This document shows, one piece after another, positions 7,179 to 15,736 of a stretch of 64,000 nucleotides of DNA. Under the pieces are notes generated by a model that saw nothing but the letters and a program-made list of their open reading frames with translations, did no database searches and had not been told where the DNA came from. A program made the position numbers and the translations under genes. Each line of letters begins with the position of its first letter. Within the stretch, counting starts at the first letter, position 1. This stretch comes from Flavobacteriales bacterium. GTDB taxonomy: Bacteria; Bacteroidota; Bacteroidia; Flavobacteriales_F; PHOS-HE28. Location of the stretch: assembly GCA_016710685.1 (NCBI GenBank), contig JADJVC010000001.1:62001-126000 (forward strand). The letters run 5' to 3'.

Positions 7179-9073
7179 GGGTTGTTGCGCTGCGGAATGG
7201 CTTCCGGCGGGTCGAATTTACTGAAGGGTGAATTGCGGCTCCTGTATTCGGGCACCAAATGCTTCATGGCTTCCACGCAAGCGCTGTCCTCGCGGCGGGT
7301 GGCGGCTTCGAGTATGGTTCCGATGTGTGCCAATGTGGTCTCCGGATCTTGTGCGGTGGTTTTTCCGATGAGGATGCGTGGATGGTGCGTGGGCAGGGTG
7401 CTTTCGGCGTCGGCAAGCAGCTCCTCGTAAAGTTTTTCCCCGGGACGAAGACCGATGTACTTCACTTCAATATCGCGCCCGGGCTCTTTGCCGCTCAGGC
7501 GGATCATGCGTTCTGCCAGCTCGCTGATGCGCACCGGTTGGCCCATGTCGAACACGTACACTTCGCCGCCGTGACCCATGGTGGCGGCTTCCAGCACCAA
7601 GCGGCACGCCTCCGGAATGGTCATGAAGTAGCGCACCACGCCGGGGTCGGTCACCGTAACCGGACCGCCTGCTTCGATCTGCTTGCGGAACAGCGGGATC
7701 ACCGAGCCGTTGCTGCCCAGCACGTTGCCGAACCGCGTGGTGATCACCGACATGCCGGGGCCGCTTTTTTCGGAAAGCGCTGCCACGCAAAGCTCCGCGC
7801 AGCGCTTTGTGGCACCCATTACGCTGGTGGGGTTCACGGCCTTGTCGGTGCTGATGAGGATGAACTCCTTCACGCCGTGCCGCTGCGCCAGTTCAGCCAG
7901 GTTCATCGTGCCGCCGATGTTGGTGAGCGCCGCTTCCGAAGGGCGCGCTTCCATCAAGGGTACGTGCTTGTAGGCCGCTGCGTGGAAGATCACTTCAGGC
8001 TTCGCTTCAGCCAGCAATTTTTCCATGGAACGAGCATTGCGCACATCGCCTACCACCGTGCCGAATGCCGTGTCGCCGCGGCCTTGCAACTCCATGCCCA
8101 GATCGTACAAAGCGCTTTCCGCCTGATCGAGCAGCGTTGCGTGGGCTACGCCCATGCGCATGAGCTGCCGCGCGATCTCACTGCCGATACTGCCCGCCGC
8201 GCCGGTCACCAAGATCCGCTTTCCCCGGAAACGCTGCTCTACGGCGGCATCTTCCAAATTGATCGGTGCGCGACCCAGCAAGTCCTCTATGCGCACTTCG
8301 CGGATCTGTCCACTGCTCAATTGCCCGTTGATCCAGTCCTTCACCGGCGGCACTGTGCGCACGTCGACCTGCGCTGCGATGGCCATGTCCACCACCTGTC
8401 TGCGGTGCTCGGGGTCGGGCCGCTGGATCGCGATGATGACTTGTTGGGCGGGCGTTTTCCGCAATAGGTCAGGCAATTCGCTGGTGGAATAGACCCGCAC
8501 GCCTTCCAAGCGCTTGCCCACCTTGCCGGGGTCGTCGTCCACGAAGGCCGTTACGTGGTAGCGGGCGCTGCCTTCGCGCTCCAAGGTCCGCTTAGTGATG
8601 AGGCCCGCTTCGCCAGCGCCGAACAACACTACGCGTTGCGCCTCCTTTCCTTGGCCTTTCCGCTTCAGGTGTAGCAGCTTGAACGCGATCCGCGAGGAAA
8701 TGAGCAACATGACCGCGCCCATGAACTCGATGATGAGAACCGAAGTCGGCAGCACGAAGCGATGGTCCACTAAGTAGTACCGCACGGCATTCGCCAAGAA
8801 AAGCGTGAGCGTGCCCGCCAGAACGGTCAAAAAAATCCTCCGCGCATCTTCGGTGCCCGTGTGCCGCACCATGCTGCGCTGAATGCCCACGCCCGCGTGC
8901 CATCCCAAGCGTACCAGCACGTAGATCGGCAATACGGGCCACAGCAGATCGTACTCGTACCCTGGAACGCTGAAATTGAACCGGAGCTGGTAGGCGGCAA
9001 GCAGCGCCGCCAAGCACATCGCCAGGTCGATCGCCGTGATCGCCCACCGGGGCATCAACCGCTGCATGGCCAT
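7175..9073 (-). CDS. Membrane UDP-sugar 4,6-dehydratase (CapD/WbpM/PglF type)
   Basis: About 632 residues. Four N-terminal membrane helices lead into a first Rossmann segment (VVLFGAGEAG) and then the catalytic SDR domain beginning ILVTGAAGSIGSE. Catalytic features are ISTDKAVNPTSVMGATKR: the Ser, then Met in place of the usual SDR Tyr, then Lys. This S-M-K triad is known for the large membrane dehydratases WbpM/PglF/FlaA1, which turn UDP-GlcNAc into its 4-keto-6-deoxy form for amino-sugar synthesis. The frame could start at 9163, but that leaves 8 bases to the divergent gene; ATG at 9073 directly follows a TACCTTCG box and begins right before the first membrane helix, so I prefer it. The product would suit the DegT aminotransferase at 914. 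Confidence 0.87.
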   Translation of the reverse strand: MAMQRLMPRWAITAIDLAMCLAALLAAYQLRFNFSVPGYEYDLLWPVLPIYVLVRLGWHAGVGIQRSMVRHTGTEDARRIFLTVLAGTLTLFLANAVRYYLVDHRFVLPTSVLIIEFMGAVMLLISSRIAFKLLHLKRKGQGKEAQRVVLFGAGEAGLITKRTLEREGSARYHVTAFVDDDPGKVGKRLEGVRVYSTSELPDLLRKTPAQQVIIAIQRPDPEHRRQVVDMAIAAQVDVRTVPPVKDWINGQLSSGQIREVRIEDLLGRAPINLEDAAVEQRFRGKRILVTGAAGSIGSEIARQLMRMGVAHATLLDQAESALYDLGMELQGRGDTAFGTVVGDVRNARSMEKLLAEAKPEVIFHAAAYKHVPLMEARPSEAALTNIGGTMNLAELAQRHGVKEFILISTDKAVNPTSVMGATKRCAELCVAALSEKSGPGMSVITTRFGNVLGSNGSVIPLFRKQIEAGGPVTVTDPGVVRYFMTIPEACRLVLEAATMGHGGEVYVFDMGQPVRISELAERMIRLSGKEPGRDIEVKYIGLRPGEKLYEELLADAESTLPTHHPRILIGKTTAQDPETTLAHIGTILEAATRREDSACVEAMKHLVPEYRSRNSPFSKFDPPEAIPQRNNP

Positions 9074-9078
9074 GGCTG

Positions 9079-9086
9079 CGAAGGTA
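9079..9086 (-). promoter_or_regulatory. Predicted -7 promoter box TACCTTCG
   Basis: On the minus strand TACCTTCG is followed by 5 bases and then the ATG at 9073. It differs from the Bacteroidota -7 consensus TAnnTTTG at one position. The predicted transcription start falls at or beside the start codon, so the message would have almost no leader. Confidence 0.55.
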
Positions 9087-9106
9087 TGTGGAGCGGAGCC
9101 TATCTC

Positions 9107-9137
9107 TTGGCCCTTTCCCCAGATCCGTGCATCTTTG
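9107..9137 (+). promoter_or_regulatory. Predicted promoter TTG-20-CATCTTTG
   Basis: TTG (9107-9109) and CATCTTTG (9130-9137) are 20 bases apart, matching the Bacteroidota -33/-7 arrangement with one mismatch in the -7 box. It lies 34 bases before the epimerase ATG at 9172. Confidence 0.55.
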
Positions 9138-9171
9138 CCCGAACGCCCTATCAGTGTTCCCAAACGATTTA

Positions 9172-10173
9172 ATGACGACCATCCCGACTTCCTTGGTTAC
9201 CGGCGGCGCCGGCTTCATCGGCGCACACGTGGTGAAGGACCTGCTGGCCATGGGCCATCGCGTAGTGGTGTTGGACGATCTCAGTGGCGGCTTCCAAGAT
9301 CAAGTGGACTCTAAAGCCACCTTCGTCCAAGGCTCCATCACCGACGAGGGGCTCGTGGAGCGGCTGTTCGTGGAACATGGCTTCACCTACGTGTACCATT
9401 TGGCCGCATACGCCGCCGAAGGTCTTAGCCATTTCATCCGGCGCTTCAACTACGAGAACAACCTCATCGGGAGCATCAACTTGATCAACGCTTCGGTGCG
9501 GCACGAAGTGAAATGCTTTGTGTTCACCAGTTCAATAGCCGTGTACGGCGCGCTGGAACCGCCCATGCGCGAGGACATGCGGCCCGTGCCGGAAGACCCG
9601 TACGGAGTGGCCAAACTGGCGGTGGAGATGGACCTTTACGCCGCCAAGCACATGTTCGGGCTGGACTACGTAGTGTTCCGTCCGCACAACGTCTATGGTG
9701 AATATCAGAACCTCGGGGACCGCTACCGTAACGTGGTCGGCATCTTCATGAACCAGCTCATGCAAGGCAAGGACCTCACCATCTTCGGCGATGGCAGCCA
9801 ACAACGGGCATTCACCTATGTGGGTGATATTTCGCCGTTGATCGCCCGGTCAGCCACCATGCCTTCGGCATACGGAGAAGTATTCAACGTTGGCGCGGAC
9901 AAACCTTGCACGGTTCAGGAACTGGCCACCTTGGTGATGCAGGCAATGGGGAAGGAGGGTTCCATTATCCACCTGGAAGCTCGGAACGAAGTGGCATTCG
10001 CCTTCAGTGACCATAGCAAAACGCGGAGGGTCTTCGGGAAATCTGTGGAAACGTCCTTGGCGGACGGCTTGAAACGCATGGTGCCATGGGCATTGGCAAC
10101 CGGTGCGCGGGAAAGCAGCGCGTTCGGGAAAATCGAGATTGAACGGGGGCTGCCACCGAGCTGGAAAGTCTGA
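9172..10173 (+). CDS. NAD-dependent nucleotide-sugar epimerase/dehydratase
   Basis: 333 residues, extended SDR family (GalE/RmlB-like). It shows the NAD-binding TGGAGFIGAH (about 10-19), LDDLSGG, the HLAAYAAE segment, SSIAVYG with the catalytic Ser, and the YGVAKLAVE motif (YxxxK) . FRPHNVYGEYQNLGDRYRNVV and the GSQQRAFTYVGD segment are typical of GDP- or UDP-hexose epimerases. It would act on a nucleotide sugar in the cytosol. The start at 9172 is preferred over in-frame codons further upstream because it opens directly into the Rossmann fold and follows a promoter. It probably forms an operon with the glycosyltransferase 52 bases downstream. Confidence 0.88.
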   Translation: MTTIPTSLVTGGAGFIGAHVVKDLLAMGHRVVVLDDLSGGFQDQVDSKATFVQGSITDEGLVERLFVEHGFTYVYHLAAYAAEGLSHFIRRFNYENNLIGSINLINASVRHEVKCFVFTSSIAVYGALEPPMREDMRPVPEDPYGVAKLAVEMDLYAAKHMFGLDYVVFRPHNVYGEYQNLGDRYRNVVGIFMNQLMQGKDLTIFGDGSQQRAFTYVGDISPLIARSATMPSAYGEVFNVGADKPCTVQELATLVMQAMGKEGSIIHLEARNEVAFAFSDHSKTRRVFGKSVETSLADGLKRMVPWALATGARESSAFGKIEIERGLPPSWKV

Positions 10174-10225
10174 TGGACATCCAGCGCTACTTTGCCGCTC
10201 CGCAAAGCGCTTTGTAAAAGAACTC

Positions 10226-11317
10226 ATGCCCCGCATCCTCTTTATAGCATCGCACCGCCCCGGACGCAGCCCCAACCAGCGCTTCCGGTTCGAGCAATTC
10301 ATTGGGCACCTGGAGCAGAACGGTTACGAAACCGAGGTGTCGTTCCTCATCAGCGAAGACGACGACCGCATCCTCTACGAAAAAGGCAACTTGGCCGGTA
10401 AAGCAGGCTTCGTGCGCCGCAGCATCGCCAAGCGACGCGCCGATCTGGCACGCGCGAACGAGTACGACATCATCTTCGTGAGCCGCGAAGCACTGATGAC
10501 GCGAAGCACCTGGTTCGAACGCGCCTTCCGCCGCAGCCAGGCCAAGGTGGTCTACGACTTCGACGATTCCATCTGGCTCGACAATGTGAGCGATGCGAAC
10601 CGCAGATGGAAATGGGTGAAGAACGCCGGAAAGACCGCTAAACTGATCGGGCTGGCTGATCTGGTGTTGGCCGGTAACGCCTACTTAGCCGACTATGCCT
10701 GCCGCTACAATGGCCATGTAACGGTAATGCCCACCACCATCGATACGGAGGAATACCTGCCGCGCACGACTCGCCCGGACGGACCTGTGGTGATCGGCTG
10801 GAGCGGAAGCATCACCACCATTCGGCATTTCAGGCACGCCGTCCCCGCATTGCTTCAATTGAAAGAAAAATACGGGGACCGCATCACCTTCCGCGTGGTG
10901 GGCGACGGATCATTCCGTCACGAGCAACTCGGCATCCAAGGCCTGCCTTGGAACAAAGTAGCGGAACTCGATGACCTGCGCGCCATGGACATCGGCATTA
11001 TGCCCTTGCCGGATGATGATTGGGCCAGGGGCAAGTGTGGGCTGAAGGGCCTGCAATACATGGCACTTGGCATTCCTTCGCTGATGAGCCCTGTAGGTGT
11101 GAACTGTGACATCATTCAGCACGGGATCAACGGTTTTTTACCAAGCAACGATGCCGAATGGGTGGCCGATATCTCCCGTTTGGTCGAAGATGCCGAGCTT
11201 CGCAGCTCCATTGGCCAGGCGGGACGCAACACCGTGGTGGAACAGTACAGCCTTCGCGCTTGGCAACAGCGCTACGTGGGCTTTTTCAATGAACTGATCG
11301 AACAACGCAAGAAATGA
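10226..11317 (+). CDS. Glycosyltransferase family 4-like (GT-B fold)
   Basis: 363 residues. The N-terminal half (RILFIASHRPGRSPNQRFRFEQF) is an acceptor-side Rossmann domain; YDFDDSIW is a recurrent motif of family-1/4 transferases of surface polysaccharides. The C-terminal half has VIGWSGSITT, RVVGDGSF, DIGIMPLPDDDWARGKCGLKGLQYMA (nucleotide-sugar binding E/D-x7-E-like region replaced by GKCGLK) and PVGVNCDII. It should add a sugar to a lipid-linked glycan at the cytosolic face. The frame is open further upstream but ATG 10226 starts at the first beta strand. Its stop overlaps gcvT (ATGA). Confidence 0.85.
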   Translation: MPRILFIASHRPGRSPNQRFRFEQFIGHLEQNGYETEVSFLISEDDDRILYEKGNLAGKAGFVRRSIAKRRADLARANEYDIIFVSREALMTRSTWFERAFRRSQAKVVYDFDDSIWLDNVSDANRRWKWVKNAGKTAKLIGLADLVLAGNAYLADYACRYNGHVTVMPTTIDTEEYLPRTTRPDGPVVIGWSGSITTIRHFRHAVPALLQLKEKYGDRITFRVVGDGSFRHEQLGIQGLPWNKVAELDDLRAMDIGIMPLPDDDWARGKCGLKGLQYMALGIPSLMSPVGVNCDIIQHGINGFLPSNDAEWVADISRLVEDAELRSSIGQAGRNTVVEQYSLRAWQQRYVGFFNELIEQRKK

Positions 11318-12429
11318 CCGAAACCAATCCTCCGAAAGAAATCGAGCTGTCCAACATCCATGAAGCCCTCGGTGCCAAAATGGTGCCCTTCGCCGGCTTT
11401 CTCATGCCCGTGCAATATTCCGGCGTGAACGATGAGCACCTCACCGTGCGCAAAGCCGTCGGCGTGTTCGACGTTAGCCACATGGGCGAGTTCATCGTAC
11501 GTGGACCCGGCGCACTGGACCTCATTCAAAAAGTGACCAGCAACGATGCCTCCAAGCTCACCACCGGCAAGGTGCAATACAGCTGCCTGCCGAATGACAA
11601 AGGCGGGATCGTGGACGACCTGCTGGTGTACAACATGCAGCACGGCGACGACACCCATTACGTGTTGGTGGTAAACGCCGGTAACATCCAAAAGGACTGG
11701 GACTGGATCAATGCGCGCAACACATTCGATGCTCAACTGGAAAACATCAGCGACCACATGTCGCTGCTGGCCGTGCAAGGCCCCAAAGCCACCGATACGC
11801 TGAAAGGCCTGTTCAAGGAAGACATTGGCGCCATGCCATATTACACCGCCATGTACGCCGAGATGAAGGGCGTGGGCCTGGTGCTCATTTCTTCCACGGG
11901 CTACACCGGCGCTGGCGGATATGAGATCTACATGCCGAATCCGCTCGCGGAAAAAGCATGGAGCGCCATTTTCGAAGCTGGAAAGCCATTTGGCATCAAG
12001 CCTGCTGGCCTCGCTGCCCGCGACACCCTGCGCCTGGAAATGGGCTTCTGCCTCTACGGGAACGACATCGACGATACCACTTCGCCGCTGGAAGCCGGAC
12101 TGGGCTGGATCACCAAATTCACCAAGGAATTCACCAACTCCGCTGCGCTGAAGGCTGAAAAGGAAGCGGGAGTGAAGAACAAATTGGTGGGCTTTGAACT
12201 GCTCGATCGCGGCATTCCGCGCCATGATTGCGCCATAGTGGATAGCGACGGAAAAGTAATCGGCAGAGTGACCAGCGGCACCATGAGCCCCAGCATACAA
12301 AAGCCCATCGGCATGGCCTACGTGCCCAAGGAAATGAGCGCGCCGGGCACCGAAATTCTCGTGGACGTGCGCGGCAAAATGCTGAAAGGAATTGTGGTGA
12401 AAACGCCGTTTATTGAGGTCGCGAAGTGA
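11314..12429 (+). CDS. gcvT: Glycine cleavage system aminomethyltransferase (T protein)
   Basis: 371 residues, normal for GcvT. It transfers the methylene group of the aminomethyl-lipoyl H protein to tetrahydrofolate, releasing ammonia. Diagnostic stretches: LSNIHEALGAKMVPFAGF and PVQYSGV at the start, FDVSHMGE, DDLLVYN, LALQGP-like LLAVQGPKA, STGYTGAGGYE, AGLAARDTLRLEMG (folate-site region), LGWITKF and the IGRVTSGTMSPS C-terminal domain. Translation is coupled to the glycosyltransferase before it, which is an unusual neighbour; the other gcv genes are not in the window. Confidence 0.95.
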   Translation: MTETNPPKEIELSNIHEALGAKMVPFAGFLMPVQYSGVNDEHLTVRKAVGVFDVSHMGEFIVRGPGALDLIQKVTSNDASKLTTGKVQYSCLPNDKGGIVDDLLVYNMQHGDDTHYVLVVNAGNIQKDWDWINARNTFDAQLENISDHMSLLAVQGPKATDTLKGLFKEDIGAMPYYTAMYAEMKGVGLVLISSTGYTGAGGYEIYMPNPLAEKAWSAIFEAGKPFGIKPAGLAARDTLRLEMGFCLYGNDIDDTTSPLEAGLGWITKFTKEFTNSAALKAEKEAGVKNKLVGFELLDRGIPRHDCAIVDSDGKVIGRVTSGTMSPSIQKPIGMAYVPKEMSAPGTEILVDVRGKMLKGIVVKTPFIEVAK

Positions 12430-12451
12430 GAGTGGTGTTGGACATTGCAAG

Positions 12452-12526
12452 ACTCAGACTCAAGCTCAGCTAGACCTGACTCAAGACTCACGACTCAAGA
12501 CTCTGCTCTCTGTGCCTCTGTGGTGA
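12452..12526. repeat. Second copy of the GACTCAA/ctctgtg composite repeat
   Basis: agactcagactcaag, gactcaagactcacgactcaagactc and then tctctgtgcctctgtggtgaa fill the gap between gcvT and the ComB-like gene. It corresponds to 4021-4099 in content and order, with fewer exact 7-base units. Confidence 0.65.
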
Positions 12527-12533
12527 ATAAAAA

Positions 12534-13283
12534 ATGAAGGCTGTCTCCCGCAACACCGACTACAAATTCCGCGTGGAAGTGTGCTACACCCCCGGCCAGT
12601 TTCCGCTGTACAAGCAGGACATGGGCATCGTGGTGGTCATCGACATCCTGCGCGCCACCAGCGCCATGGTCGCAGCTTTTGAGCATGGGGTGAAGGACAT
12701 CATTCCAGTGGCCACCATTGAGGAAGCGAGGCAGTACATCGGCCGCGAAGGCTACATCGCTGCCGCTGAACGCAACGGCGAGATCGTAGAGGGATTTCCT
12801 GTAGGCAATTCGCCGCTCGCCTTCAAGGCCATGGACCTGCGCGGAAAAACCATCGTGATCAGTACCACAAATGGAACACAGGCCATCAACACCGGACGCG
12901 AAGCGCGGAAGCTCGTGATCGGCTCGTTTCTCAACCTCAGTGCGCTTAGCAATTGGTTGCTTCAGCAAGACGATAACATCCTGTTGCTTTGCTCCGGCTG
13001 GAAGGACAAATTCAGTTTAGAGGACAGTGTTTTCGCCGGTGCGGTGATGGAACGCTTGCTGGAAAGCGGTAAATTCGGCGTGGAAGAGGACAGTAGCATC
13101 GCTTCCAAATACCTGTACATGGCAGCCCGAGACAACTTTATGAGCATCCTGAAAGCGGCGCCCCGCCGCAAAAGGCTTCAGCAATTGCACTTATTGGAAG
13201 ACGTGAAGTACTGCCTTACGCCGGACCAAAGCAAAGCCATTCCTATTCTTCGCAACGGCCGGTTGGTCCTGCTCGAAAACTGA
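12534..13283 (+). CDS. comB: ComB-like 2-phosphosulfolactate phosphatase
   Basis: 249 residues of the ComB family, which removes phosphate from (2R)-phospho-3-sulfolactate. Key features are VVVIDILRATSAM near residue 35, AAERNGEIVEGFPVGNSP, TIVISTTNGTQA and the NLSALSNWL segment followed by LCSGW and LEDSVFAGA. In methanogens the reaction belongs to coenzyme M synthesis; in Bacteroidota, which lack coenzyme M, the physiological use of ComB homologues is not settled and sulfolactate or sulfonolipid metabolism is only a guess. The nuclease-like gene follows after 3 bases. Confidence 0.87.
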   Translation: MKAVSRNTDYKFRVEVCYTPGQFPLYKQDMGIVVVIDILRATSAMVAAFEHGVKDIIPVATIEEARQYIGREGYIAAAERNGEIVEGFPVGNSPLAFKAMDLRGKTIVISTTNGTQAINTGREARKLVIGSFLNLSALSNWLLQQDDNILLLCSGWKDKFSLEDSVFAGAVMERLLESGKFGVEEDSSIASKYLYMAARDNFMSILKAAPRRKRLQQLHLLEDVKYCLTPDQSKAIPILRNGRLVLLEN

Positions 13284-13286
13284 ACC

Positions 13287-14300
13287 ATGAACCGTAAAAC
13301 CGCGCTGCGCGCATTTGCCTTGTTCCTTGGCCTCGCCGTGGCGTGGCCGTTCTTCATGCAGCGCGATGCCGAGGCCTGGGGCTTCTATGGCCACCGCCGC
13401 ATTAACCGCATGGCCGTCTTCACCCTGCCGCCCGCCATGTTCGGCTTCTACAAGCGCCACATCGATTATGTCACTGACCATGCCACCGACCCCGACAGCC
13501 GTCGCTATGCCGTAGCAGCCGAGGCTCCGCGTCACTACATCGACATTGATCATTACGTGCCGGCAGGGGAGGATCCCTTCAAGGAAGTGCCCAAAAAATG
13601 GGACCTTGCCGTGCAGAAATTCACTGAGGATACCTTGCAAGCTTATGGTATCGTGCCATGGCACATTCCGGTGATGTACGGCAGGCTCGTGAATGCATTT
13701 AAACGCGGCAGCGTGGACCGGATCCTCTACTACAGCGCGGAAATCGGCCACTACATTGGAGATGCCCACGTGCCCCTCCACACCACGGAGAACTACAACG
13801 GTGACATGACCGGCCAGCACGGCATCCACGCATTTTGGGAAACGCGTATTCCGGAACTAAATGCCGATAGTTACGACCACTTCACCGGCCGCGCCCAGTA
13901 CATCGCCGACCCGTTGGAAGCCGCCTGGGACGCCGTGATCGGTAGCCATGCAGCATTAGACACCGTGTTCAGCAAGGAAAAAGAACTGCAGGCCACCTTC
14001 CCGGAAAGCGAGAAGTATGTCTACGAACAACGCGGACGCGGCAGCGTGCAGCTCTACTCCAAAGAATTCACGGCAGCGTACGAGCAAAGCATGGGCGGCA
14101 TGGTGGAGCGCCGCATGAATGCCGCCATCATATCAGTGGGCAGCTTTTGGTACAGCGCGTGGGTAGATGCCGGCCAACCCGACTTGGACCACTTCGACCA
14201 AAAGGACGTGAGCGACAGCTTGAAACAAGTGCTGAAAGCCGAAGACGAGGAGCGCAAGAATTCCTCTAAGGCGTTCGGTAGGGAGGAGCCGAGTGAGTGA
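13287..14300 (+). CDS. Secreted zinc-dependent S1/P1-nuclease/phospholipase C fold protein
   Basis: 337 residues with a signal peptide (about 1-31, cleavage before the Trp of WGFYGHRRINRMA, whose N-terminal Trp is a zinc ligand in this family). Further zinc ligands fall in HYIDIDHY and in the HYIGDAHVPLHTTENY motif, followed by HGIHAFWE. This is the S1/P1 nuclease and zinc-dependent phospholipase C fold, which cuts phosphodiesters outside the cytoplasm. The last ~43 codons (from 14171) are present a second time at 15573-15708. It sits 3 bases after the ComB-like gene, so they are likely one operon. Confidence 0.83.
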   Translation: MNRKTALRAFALFLGLAVAWPFFMQRDAEAWGFYGHRRINRMAVFTLPPAMFGFYKRHIDYVTDHATDPDSRRYAVAAEAPRHYIDIDHYVPAGEDPFKEVPKKWDLAVQKFTEDTLQAYGIVPWHIPVMYGRLVNAFKRGSVDRILYYSAEIGHYIGDAHVPLHTTENYNGDMTGQHGIHAFWETRIPELNADSYDHFTGRAQYIADPLEAAWDAVIGSHAALDTVFSKEKELQATFPESEKYVYEQRGRGSVQLYSKEFTAAYEQSMGGMVERRMNAAIISVGSFWYSAWVDAGQPDLDHFDQKDVSDSLKQVLKAEDEERKNSSKAFGREEPSE

Positions 14301-14306
14301 ATGTAT
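14171..14306 (+). repeat. 136-bp direct repeat, copy 1 (3' end of the nuclease gene)
   Basis: This segment covers the last codons and stop of the nuclease-like gene and matches 15573-15708 at 133 of 136 positions (differences at 14267, 14279 and 14301). Between the two copies lie 1266 bases that hold a broken protease gene on the opposite strand. Confidence 0.95.
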
Positions 14307-14348
14307 GCTCCTCAGGGGTCTCTCGAAAAGACCTGAAAATATAAATTT

Positions 14349-15537
14349 CTACTTCAGGAAAAGCTTCCCGGTCAGCGACGTCCCGTACGCGTTATCGATC
14401 CGGTACACATAGCTTCCGGCCACAAGATTCTTCCGCAGGAATACGCACGACGGACCGTGGAATTCCTGCTGGCTCACGACTCTGCCGCTCATGTCGCTTA
14501 CCGTGAGTTTGTGCGTGGCCGGTGATGTTTCGCTCAATTCAATTGTGGCTTGGGATAACACCGGGTTGGGGTAAACCCGCACTGCAGTTCCTGTATTGGC
14601 CATGTCGTGCGTGCTCAAATTTGGATTTTCCAAAATGGTGCGAAATTGTTCGAATGTGCCAGCGTCCATCAACGTGTGGCGGTACCCTCCAGCCCAGGTG
14701 TCTACGCCTAGAACATTGTAATTCACGTTGTCCGTTACCAAAATGCCACTGCCACTCTCCCCGGGAACTCCAACCCAATTCTGTACGCCTACATAATTGG
14801 CGATACCAGCACTGCTGAGCACCACAGGCGTGGAGAAATGGTAAAGTGTGTCCCCGTTGTAAATAATGCTCGGGTCACCTGCAACATTGTCTGCCGGATA
14901 GGAGAACTTGTGGACAATTTTATCGTTGAAATAGGTGGAATCCGTGGTAAAGCCTAAGCCGATCCATCCGAGTTCTTCACCTAACGGATGTTCCAGCTCA
15001 ATCAAAGCATTATCTCGTTCCCACTCCAATGGTACGTAGTAACGGACCGCGCGAGCTCACCCGTAAATACACCGGATTCCGTTGTCAAAAAACTGGATTA
15101 AAGTCTATCTGCCCGGTGCGCCATTCCCCGCTGAACATATCCCGCAAGCAATGGGATGCGGTAAGGACATGCCAAGGCCCAACTAACTGTCCAGAGCATC
15201 GCGCCCAACTCGAATCAGCTTCAATCCTCCTTAATGCGCCAACGGCCCGTATGGGGTAGTCTGTCAACGAATTCATACTTGCGGCGGTTGGTGGCAGTTG
15301 ATTTCCCGGACCGAGGTAGCCCGCAGGGGCGGCCATATTATCCAACGTTATCAAACCGGGCAGTGTGCCGATGCCATTTGATAAAAAGCCCGAAACCGAA
15401 TCCGTGACAGCCACGGGATGGATCGTGTCCACTTCCTCCGTTACCGGGTTGTAGACTAAAATGGTGTTGTCCTGTGCCAATAGCGACAGTTGAAAGAGAG
15501 CGAAACCAAAAGAAATCAGTGCGCAACGAATTTGCAT
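14349..15537 (-). pseudogene. Secreted trypsin-like serine protease with T9SS sorting domain, broken
   Basis: Read from 15537: a signal peptide (CALISFGFALFQLSLLAQ), a propeptide, then the S1 protease core with the catalytic His in VLTASHC. At about 15088 the frame hits TGA after NPVF, next to a run of six T. The continuation in the other frame carries DNGIRCIYG, a further in-frame TGA (about 15054), then YYVPLEWERDNALIEL (catalytic Asp), VPGESGSGIL (catalytic Ser) and a C-terminal T9SS type A domain (VYPNPVLSQ to KLFLK). So all three catalytic residues survive but two lesions separate His from Asp/Ser. The gene fills the space between two 136-bp direct repeats, which suggests it arrived by an insertion or duplication event. 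No functional product is expected unless the lesions are sequencing errors. Confidence 0.8.
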
Positions 15538-15572
15538 TGACGATGAACGAAGAGCAGGGGATTTTAGTACGT

Positions 15573-15708
15573 CGGCCAACCCGACTTGGACCACTTCGAC
15601 CAAAAGGACGTGAGCGACAGCTTGAAACAAGTGCTGAAAGCCGAAGACGAGGAGCGCAAGAATTCCTCCAAGGCGTTCGGGAGGGAGGAGCCGAGTGAGT
15701 GAGTGTAT
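15573..15708 (+). repeat. 136-bp direct repeat, copy 2 (detached nuclease 3' end)
   Basis: A detached copy of the end of the nuclease-like gene, still carrying its last codons and stop in frame but without the rest of the gene. It lies immediately outside the start of the broken protease. Confidence 0.95.
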
Positions 15709-15736
15709 TCGGATTTCAGTTGCCCTCTGTCATTTC

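Noticed and set aside
15030..15090. Programmed frameshift in the secreted protease
   Set aside because: The T6 run could slip, but the continuing frame has a second TGA, so slippage alone would not give a full protein.
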